Source: [Scytonema hofmanni] UTEX 2349
Lineage (GTDB): Bacteria > Cyanobacteriota > Cyanobacteriia > Cyanobacteriales > Nostocaceae
Reading direction: 5' to 3'
NCBI RefSeq assembly: GCF_000582685.1
Contig: NZ_ALWD01000163.1
Span: 1 to 64,000, forward strand
DNA length: 64,000 bases
Both the position numbers and the translations under genes were made by a program. Under the pieces are notes generated by a model. The model was not told where the DNA came from, did not search any database, and saw nothing but the letters and a program-made list of their open reading frames with translations. Below are positions 33,374 through 41,182 of this stretch, piece by piece (the first letter of the stretch is position 1; each line of letters begins with the position of its first letter).

Positions 33374-34405
33374 ATGAAATTTAGAAATGCTCAAGGTAAT
33401 ATTGCTGTCATTGCAATCATGATGTTGTTTTGTTTGAGTGTTTTCGGCTATGGAGTATATGCCAGCTACTATGGATTGCAATTGTTTCAGCAAGGTGCTT
33501 TCAATTTTGTTATCGGTCTATTCTTTTTGGGTTGCATTGGTATACCTAGCATTTACTGGGTAATAACAACAATTTACAAATATTTTGCTGCTGTACCTTC
33601 TTGTATTAATCAAAGAAAATTACGAGTAATTAATCCACTTTTAATACATGAAAAGGGATTGTATTCTGATGTTGAAAAAGGGCTATGTACGGCAGTTCAG
33701 GAGTTAGCGAGAGCAGAAGGATTACCAAAAACTCCGGTGGTAGCAATTGAATTGTGTGATGAGAATCCTAATGCCTATGCGGTGGGTGCAACACGTTCTT
33801 ATGCAATGGTAGTTGCTACTACTGGTTTAATTAAGCAATTAAATCAAAGACAAGTTGCTGCTGTGATGGCACACGAATTAGGGCATATTGCTAACTTAGA
33901 CACAATGGCAAAAACTTTGCTTTCAGCTGCTTTGGATGGTGTGATGTTAATACTTTTTACGCCAATGTTGCTGATTGTGTGGTATTTCGGAAGATTTGCG
34001 GCTTTATTAATGCTGGTTGCAGGTTTAATCTATGGTCTTTTAGGCAATTGGCAACACGCAACAGGCTTTTTTGTAGGTGTGTTGGTTTGGACTATTTTAA
34101 TGATGTTGCCGACGATAACAAAATTTATGGTGACATTATTAACCTTTTGGCATAGTCGCTGGCGAGAATATCATGCTGATGCGGTTGCTGCTAGGTTAAC
34201 AAGTGTTGATGATATGGTATCAGCTTTGGCGGTTCTTGACCGTTTACCTTTTCAGCCACCGAAAAAAAATAAAGAACAAATGGCTACTTTATGGATTAGG
34301 GTGGCAATGAATGAAGAAGTAGGGACTTTTCACTGGTTAAAACATACACATCCACCGATTCATAAAAGAATTGAGGCTTTAAGACGTGGATTTTATTTGA
34401 GATGA
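33374..34405 (+). CDS. M48-family membrane zinc metalloprotease (HtpX-like)
   Basis: A 343-residue protein with two N-terminal membrane helices (about 8-30 and 43-68) and a zinc motif HELGH at 167-171. A further hydrophobic pair (about 185-250) is followed by WREYHADAVAARL, supplying the third ligand Glu. HtpX-type proteases degrade misfolded membrane proteins. Here the gene closes the ubiquitin-like operon on the same strand, with 264 bases and a palindromic element between, so it may act with it or be a separate passenger. A ribosome binding site GGGAGAAAG precedes the start. Confidence 0.88.
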   Translation: MKFRNAQGNIAVIAIMMLFCLSVFGYGVYASYYGLQLFQQGAFNFVIGLFFLGCIGIPSIYWVITTIYKYFAAVPSCINQRKLRVINPLLIHEKGLYSDVEKGLCTAVQELARAEGLPKTPVVAIELCDENPNAYAVGATRSYAMVVATTGLIKQLNQRQVAAVMAHELGHIANLDTMAKTLLSAALDGVMLILFTPMLLIVWYFGRFAALLMLVAGLIYGLLGNWQHATGFFVGVLVWTILMMLPTITKFMVTLLTFWHSRWREYHADAVAARLTSVDDMVSALAVLDRLPFQPPKKNKEQMATLWIRVAMNEEVGTFHWLKHTHPPIHKRIEALRRGFYLR

Positions 34406-34557
34406 TTGGGAAATGCTTTCAGTTTTTGATGTTTAGAAAAACGCGCAGTTTATTTTTTCTTGCATCTTGCACCAATTTTTATTGGTGTAATTTATTTTTT
34501 GTATTCTTTAAGTAAAAAAACTTATATTTACATTAATTATTAATTCTTACTCCTCAA

Positions 34558-34685
34558 AGAGTTGGTGATTTTTGCATATAATATTCGTGGTGATAAAAGA
34601 TGCACGCTTGTTATCCAACTTTCTAGAGGGCTATGGGCAAAGGCTGGAGGAACCAGCAGCACAGCCAAAGTATTACGTTATATAG
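34558..34685 (+). pseudogene. cas2 remnant before array 2
   Basis: The first 27 or so codons (a degraded version ending in the exact match TTATCCAACTTTCTAGAGGG) are joined to the last codons (GAGGAACCAGCAGCA ... TATTACGTTATATAG). The middle of cas2 is deleted and the start codon is lost. Upstream bases from about 34505 also match the region before intact cas2. This marks the left border of a duplicated cas2-leader-array segment. Confidence 0.85.
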
Positions 34686-34903
34686 GTTTTAGGATTATGA
34701 AGGAGGTTTTGTAACATGGTCATCGACACCACTCAGCAAATCGCTGAAATGCCTATTATTTCGTTGAGTGGTGTCGATTACTTACTGGGCAAGGGTTTGA
34801 GGTATGTGTTTGAGTCAATTTTTGGGAGAATGTACTATACTTTTAGCAGTGGTGTCGATTTGGTGGCTGAAATCCTTACTGGGCAAAGGCTCCTAGACGA
34901 ACT
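34686..34903 (+). promoter_or_regulatory. Leader of CRISPR array 2, with triplicated motif and a small open frame
   Basis: Same layout as leader 1, base for base in spacing: AAGGAGGTTTTGTAAC, ATG at 34716 (188 bases before the first repeat in both). The motif is now GAGTGGTGTCGAT at 34766 and, with one change, at 34847, and its exact complement is at 34722. The frame from ATG is open for 71 codons and runs into the first repeat. Confidence 0.85.
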
Positions 34904-37900
34904 CCCTACCGATTGGGTTAAATCGGATTAGTTGGAAACTGTAGAACGGAGGGTCCTGTTGCCCCTCGTTTCGCCCTACCGATTGGGTTAAATCGGATTA
35001 GTTGGAAACGTCACAGCGCAATTCATGCGATAATGGGTGCTATCTAGCCCTACCGATTGGGTTAAATCGGATTAGTTGGAAACGTCAGAAAACATGGTCT
35101 GGTTTATTTCTTTACCCTACCGATTGGGTTAAATCGGATTAGTTGGAAACGTTTTGGGAATTGGATTGCGAGGTTTTAACAGTATTCCCTACCGATTGGG
35201 TTAAATCGGATTAGTTGGAAACAAGTGCGTGATACACCGCAAATTATATCTTCCCCTACCGATTGGGTTAAATCGGATTAGTTGGAAACAACTTTACTCC
35301 TGCCCAGTATTGCTGCTTAACTTCTGCCCTACCGATTGGGTTAAATCGGATTAGTTGGAAACTTTTCAATCTCAACCTTCTGTTCACAAAGTGGACACCC
35401 TACCGATTGGGTTAAATCGGATTAGTTGGAAACCCGCAGCATGATCAAGGTTCGCCTGAGTCAACCATTCTTCCCTACCGATTGGGTTAAATCGGATTAG
35501 TTGGAAACTTAGCAAAGGATGGTTGTCAGCTGCTGATGCATCTCGACCCTACCGATTGGGTTAAATCGGATTAGTTGGAAACAAGACAACACGCCCAAGG
35601 ACCATAGGTAAAACCCTACCGATTGGGTTAAATCGGATTAGTTGGAAACTTGTTTCCGTCCCTCAAGCGCCATGCCCGGGCTAGAGGACCCTACCGATTG
35701 GGTTAAATCGGATTAGTTGGAAACAATTAGTACGCCGTCGTCTTTAGTCCAAACCATCGCCCCTACCGATTGGGTTAAATCGGATTAGTTGGAAACATTG
35801 CTGATGCAATTCTGAGATATGGATCACAGCCCCCCCTACCGATTGGGTTAAATCGGATTAGTTGGAAACAAAACTGCATCTTCGATTGGCTTTACAGCGT
35901 CTGACCCTACCGATTGGGTTAAATCGGATTAGTTGGAAACCCGTGGAGAGTTAGGGGGATGGGGGGAATTTTTAACCCCCTACCGATTGGGTTAAATCGG
36001 ATTAGTTGGAAACTGTTTTTGCAAATCCTTTGGCAGCCTACGGTTATTTGACCCCCTACCGATTGGGTTAAATCGGATTAGTTGGAAACTTTAAACTCAG
36101 ACTAGCTCTTAATATCATATTAAGAGCCCTACCGATTGGGTTAAATCGGATTAGTTGGAAACATTAGGACCATTAGCGTGACATTCCTGCGCGCTCTGCC
36201 CTACCGATTGGGTTAAATCGGATTAGTTGGAAACGTTACAGCGTCCTCCGTTTTGCTGAGGCGCTACCCTACCGATTGGGTTAAATCGGATTAGTTGGAA
36301 ACCTTTGCGATAGGCACCGGTTGTTCTTTGGATTCATAATCCCCTACCGATTGGGTTAAATCGGATTAGTTGGAAACTCGTCTGTGGGGTTTCCATCTGT
36401 ATAGAGAACAACCCTACCGATTGGGTTAAATCGGATTAGTTGGAAACCGTATGATGCAATGCGTTGCTCTGGATCGTCACCACCCTACCGATTGGGTTAA
36501 ATCGGATTAGTTGGAAACATTTTCAGGGATTTCGACCTCAAATTGAGGTTCAACCCTACCGATTGGGTTAAATCGGATTAGTTGGAAACCTCGAAATCGA
36601 ATCAGAGCAAATTTGGGGTAACCGTGAACCCTACCGATTGGGTTAAATCGGATTAGTTGGAAACTTAAAGTTACGAATATTCACACTTTGCCTGCCCCTA
36701 CCGATTGGGTTAAATCGGATTAGTTGGAAACCTTTAAGACCGCCAGAAATTGCAGATGCAAATTCAAAGTCCCTACCGATTGGGTTAAATCGGATTAGTT
36801 GGAAACTTGCTCTCCAAATCTTGTCAGCCCCTCGACCCTACCGATTGGGTTAAATCGGATTAGTTGGAAACAATAAACAGTCACTTCCGTGACTGTTGTG
36901 GGGTCTATACCCTACCGATTGGGTTAAATCGGATTAGTTGGAAACAATCTTTCGAGCAATGAAGAAGAAAAACCTCCCTACCGATTGGGTTAAATCGGAT
37001 TAGTTGGAAACTTTCAATGGAGTTTCTGTCACCACAAATGGTTTGACTTCCCCTACCGATTGGGTTAAATCGGATTAGTTGGAAACCTTTTTGGATTAGA
37101 GCGGGAAATGACCTGTTGGCTTACTCCCTACCGATTGGGTTAAATCGGATTAGTTGGAAACGTTATTTGGCTGCACGAAACCATTTGGAGATTGATTTCC
37201 CCTACCGATTGGGTTAAATCGGATTAGTTGGAAACATTGTACCCAGATTCGCATGCTGAACTGGCAGAAGCCCTACCGATTGGGTTAAATCGGATTAGTT
37301 GGAAACATTGTACCCAGATTCGCATGCTGAACTGGCAGAAGCTTCCCTACCGATTGGGTTAAATCGGATTAGTTGGAAACAATCAGAGGAGAGTTTGATA
37401 AAACCATTGAAGCCCTACCGATTGGGTTAAATCGGATTAGTTGGAAACTATTCTGTTGATTTATGCCATTAAAATTTCCGCTTTCCCTACCGATTGGGTT
37501 AAATCGGATTAGTTGGAAACTTGAATTTAGCGCAAATTCAACTTCAGAAGAGGAAACCCTACCGATTGGGTTAAATCGGATTAGTTGGAAACAAAAAGAT
37601 TTACTTTAGACTGAGCGTTAAGTAAAACACCCCTACCGATTGGGTTAAATCGGATTAGTTGGAAACGGTGGAAGTACCTGTGGATTCCATTTTCAACATA
37701 CCTCCCTACCGATTGGGTTAAATCGGATTAGTTGGAAACACGTAGAACGTGTGCAGACCATGGTGTAGTCCGCGGCCCTACCGATTGGGTTAAATCGGAT
37801 TAGTTGGAAACTCACAGGAAGTGTTGCTGATCCGTTACCAACTTAATGTCCCTACCGATTGGGTTAAATCGGATTAGTTGGAAACGACTGAGGTTGCGGC

Positions 37901-38971
37901 TTGGTAAGAGCAGTCGGTTATTGCCCTACCGATTGGGTTAAATCGGATTAGTTGGAAACATTACGACGGATGGTTCTGGGTTGGACATATTGTCTCCCTA
38001 CCGATTGGGTTAAATCGGATTAGTTGGAAACTTTATTTCCAAGGGCGTAACGGCAGCTGTATCCCCTACCGATTGGGTTAAATCGGATTAGTTGGAAACT
38101 TTCCACAGTTTGCACCTTGACGAGACGCAACTGCTACCCTACCGATTGGGTTAAATCGGATTAGTTGGAAACAAAAATTTGATCTTTGACAATGTGAAAG
38201 AATCCGACCCCCCTACCGATTGGGTTAAATCGGATTAGTTGGAAACGGGAATGCTGTTATCAACGGCGACGTTGACAACTTCCCTACCGATTGGGTTAAA
38301 TCGGATTAGTTGGAAACTATACTTTGGGTCGCCTGGTTAGAATTGGCTCCCACCCTACCGATTGGGTTAAATCGGATTAGTTGGAAACCGAAATAAAGGC
38401 GAGAGAACTTTTTCTGAGCACGATCCCTACCGATTGGGTTAAATCGGATTAGTTGGAAACGTGGGGCGGGAGCTGGATGCTCCCTTGGAGGGCCCTACCG
38501 ATTGGGTTAAATCGGATTAGTTGGAAACCTCTTGTTGCAACGAGAGCGTGGCACTCGTGCGACAACTGCCCCTACCGATTGGGTTAAATCGGATTAGTTG
38601 GAAACGTTTGTTGTGGTTCGACTTAATTGCTCATTATCTTGAGCCCCTACCGATTGGGTTAAATCGGATTAGTTGGAAACCTCGATTGTTGGAGCAGGGC
38701 GGGAATTTCCTGGAACAACCCTACCGATTGGGTTAAATCGGATTAGTTGGAAACTACCCCTTCTCCCCGACAGGAGGAGGTGAAACTATTTACACCCTAC
38801 CGATTGGGTTAAATCGGATTAGTTGGAAACCCTGAATTTTTTGGATTCCGAGCAAAACTCTTAAGCGCCCTACCGATTGGGTTAAATCGGATTAGTTGGA
38901 AACGAGCTTGAAGGAGAATTGCCGATATTCTCATTACGACCCCTACCGATTGGGTTAAATCGGATTAGTTG
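34904..38971 (+). CRISPR. CRISPR array 2: 57 repeats of 36 bases, 56 spacers
   Basis: Same repeat as array 1. The first repeat starts at 34904, and the last (38941-38971) is cut to 31 bases and abuts a terminator. Spacers 33 and 34 (37236-37270 and 37307-37344) are the same sequence, but the second is three bases longer. Spacer 17 (near 36090-36126) contains a perfect 23-base palindrome. The count was made by hand and could be off by one. Confidence 0.98.
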
Positions 38972-38973
38972 AC

Positions 38974-39006
38974 AAAAAAGCCCTCTACAAATTCGAGGGC
39001 TTTTTT
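38974..39006. terminator. Bidirectional terminator after array 2
   Basis: AAAAAAGCCCTC (38974) and GAGGGCTTTTTT (38995) form a perfect 12-base stem. It serves array 2 rightward and the convergent minus-strand gene leftward. Confidence 0.9.
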
Positions 39007-39123
39007 ATTACTAACAAAATGTGATATTTAGCGATTATTTTGCCAGTGCTGACGATTATTTTTAGAGATGCGAACAACTTGATATTTTAATTAATGTTTT
39101 ACTTAAATATCAAGTTTGCTTAA

Positions 39124-39747
39124 TTACTTATCATTAGCAGAATCGGAATCTTGTTCTTCTTGAAAATCAGATTTTGCGGAATTGTATATTTCCCTGATAA
39201 AATCCTTATCTTTCGTCACTTGCTTTGTTGCAACTTTTAAGTTTTTTTCATTAATGGGCGCATCTGAAGAAACAAGAAACATGATTACTTTCAAGTAAGT
39301 CCAACCCATAACAGTCGAAAGAGCATAGAACGTAGTACCTGTTATTGCCATTCCTCCAGCTGTTCCTAAACCGGGCACTATTTTTAAAATAGAACCTCCG
39401 ACTGAACTTAATATCATTCCAGGAATGATTGACAAGATATTTGTTCCTATTGCTGATGCAACTGATTTTAAAATGTTTTTGCTGAGTGAAATGCCAAGTG
39501 CGCTATTTATTCGAGCATACATTGTCCAAGTATTAGCAACAAATGCTAATAAATCGACTCCTGGAGCTACAACAAGTACACCACAGGTAGCAGAAATATA
39601 GGAGTGTTGTCTAATGGTTTCTACAGCTTTCTTTGCATCTTCACCTACTAAAGAGACTAACTCTTCATATATTCCAGCCTCAGCTGCGATTAGTCCTGAA
39701 ATAAATTGGCTTTTTTCCACGGATTCTTTGTTCATTTTGAAACTCAC
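39124..39747 (-). CDS. Membrane protein of unknown function (DUF697-like look)
   Basis: A 207-residue protein. Hydrophobic, Gly-rich segments at about 52-75 (ATCGVLVVAPGVDLLAFVAN) and 95-155 (IGTNILSIIPGMILSSVGGS ... GLGTAGGMAITGTTFYALST), with charged ends. The pattern resembles the membrane region of GTPase-associated DUF697 proteins, but the match is weak. It occupies the same place after array 2 that the minus-strand NYN gene occupies after array 1, and its upstream region is homologous to that gene's. Function unknown. Confidence 0.6.
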   Translation of the reverse strand: MSFKMNKESVEKSQFISGLIAAEAGIYEELVSLVGEDAKKAVETIRQHSYISATCGVLVVAPGVDLLAFVANTWTMYARINSALGISLSKNILKSVASAIGTNILSIIPGMILSSVGGSILKIVPGLGTAGGMAITGTTFYALSTVMGWTYLKVIMFLVSSDAPINEKNLKVATKQVTKDKDFIREIYNSAKSDFQEEQDSDSANDK

Positions 39748-39953
39748 TAATATTGACTTGGATGTATTTAATATAGTGAGTCAGTGGAAAACGATATTTC
39801 CAGTTGTGACTAACAAGAACCCAGACTTATTATAGATAAGATAGCTTCCCATCTTGATGGAAGTCGAGAATATGACTCCAGGAAAGAGCATAAGTGGAAT
39901 GGGCGTTTTCCATCTATGTGTCATAGTAAATCTGTTGCCAGAAAATACAGTAA
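39748..39953. promoter_or_regulatory. Divergent control region, copy 2
   Basis: Segment 39741-39806 has ACTCACTA and TAGTGAGT as perfect arms around GATGTATTTAAT, then AGTGGAAAACGATATTTCCAG. It is about 85 percent identical to 29460-29522. It lies between the minus-strand membrane protein and csx3. Confidence 0.65.
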
Positions 39954-40952
39954 ATGCAGAGTATGCACAGCTACCAGATAGAGTTAAAAGGTGAAGTATT
40001 GCAGGTTGGGTTTAATCGTAATCTTCCTGCACAAGGCGATCGCATAGTTCAAGATGCGCTGGAAGTATTAAACCAAAAGATTGATTCCGGGGAAATTGCG
40101 GGAGGAAAGCGTATTTTAATTGACGGTCCCCAAACTGTTGCTGTTGCTTACGTTATTTCTCATAAACTCGTACATTTATACTCAGTAGTCGCCGTCCTTG
40201 ACCCCAAACTCGGCAGTAAAATCAGTACACTAAGTGGTGCTATCAGACACAAAACTTATATCGTCACCTCTGTACACGGTTCCCCAGAGTATAAAGTGGG
40301 AGACTTGATTGAAACTGAAGAATCGCAACCAGAGCGATCGCTTATTAAAGTAGTCTTGTGTGGACCACCCCAGTCAGGAAAGTCCTGTTTGCGAGATGGT
40401 TTGAAAAAAGCAATTTTGGGTAATTTAGGAGCACCCTACCCCTATGTAATCACAGCTTGTCCTGATGGGGAAGGGTCTTGGCATCAAGAAGCTTATGAAA
40501 ATAATGAATCAGTAGCTAAGGACTGCAAACGCAACAATAAAGCAGATGTTACCGCAGACTTTGCACAAGAAGCGGCTAAATGGGTAAGAGGTGCGAACCA
40601 GTTAATAAATATTATTGATGTTGGCGGTAAAACTTCACCAGAAAATAAGATAATTATGCAGCCAGCAACCCACGCAGTTATTTTGTCGGGAGATGTAAAT
40701 AAATTTGCAGAGTGGGAAGACTTTTGTCAATTACTAGGGCTAAAAATCATTGCAAAAGTTCACAGTCAGTTAGATGCTGTGAAAGATGAAGTTTTGTTTG
40801 CTGATGGTTGGCAAGAGAAAACAAGCGAATTGCTGGAAAGCACCACATTGCTCACAGGTAGCGTCCATAGTTTGAAGCGGGGAGAGAGTTTATCAACTCG
40901 TCCGATGGTGCAAGCATTAGCTGAGGTTTTGATTTATTTGACGAAGTGTTAA
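39954..40952 (+). CDS. csx3: Csx3 ring nuclease fused to a P-loop ATPase domain
   Basis: A 332-residue protein. Residues 1-120 are Csx3: QIELKGEVLQVGF ... KLVHLYSVVAVLDPKLG. His74, Asp83 and Lys85 keep the spacing of the H-D-R catalytic set of archaeal Csx3, a cyclic tetra-adenylate (cA4) ring nuclease. Residues 130-332 hold a P-loop domain with Walker A CGPPQSGKS (136-144). Csx3-ATPase fusions are known in type III loci. It should remove the cA4 signal made by Cas10 and so switch off the effector. ATG 39963 is an alternative start. Confidence 0.88.
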   Translation: MQSMHSYQIELKGEVLQVGFNRNLPAQGDRIVQDALEVLNQKIDSGEIAGGKRILIDGPQTVAVAYVISHKLVHLYSVVAVLDPKLGSKISTLSGAIRHKTYIVTSVHGSPEYKVGDLIETEESQPERSLIKVVLCGPPQSGKSCLRDGLKKAILGNLGAPYPYVITACPDGEGSWHQEAYENNESVAKDCKRNNKADVTADFAQEAAKWVRGANQLINIIDVGGKTSPENKIIMQPATHAVILSGDVNKFAEWEDFCQLLGLKIIAKVHSQLDAVKDEVLFADGWQEKTSELLESTTLLTGSVHSLKRGESLSTRPMVQALAEVLIYLTKC

Positions 40953-41182
40953 GAAAATCTTGAAGAAATGTGAAATATTGAAAATTAATCTTAAGCAGAT
41001 GCTTTTATATAAAAAAAAAGGACTAGCTTAAACAAGATGTAATATTTCACACTTATTAGTTAAAACTTCCCTAACTTTCTCGGCTGCAAATTTGACGGAT
41101 AAATGGGAACATCAACAAATTTTGCCGAAATTTTAGTTTTACACAGATTACAAGTATTCACAAAATTGAGTAAAAATTCAGC
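40953..41182. promoter_or_regulatory. Upstream region of the cmr operon
   Basis: AT-rich spacer with an inverted pair GTGAAATATT (40970) and AATATTTCAC (41041), a possible operator flanking the promoter of the cmr genes. No ribosome binding site is obvious before the first start. Confidence 0.4.

Noticed and set aside
34558..34685. Second functional cas2
   Set aside because: The start codon and about 50 central codons are missing; it is a remnant.
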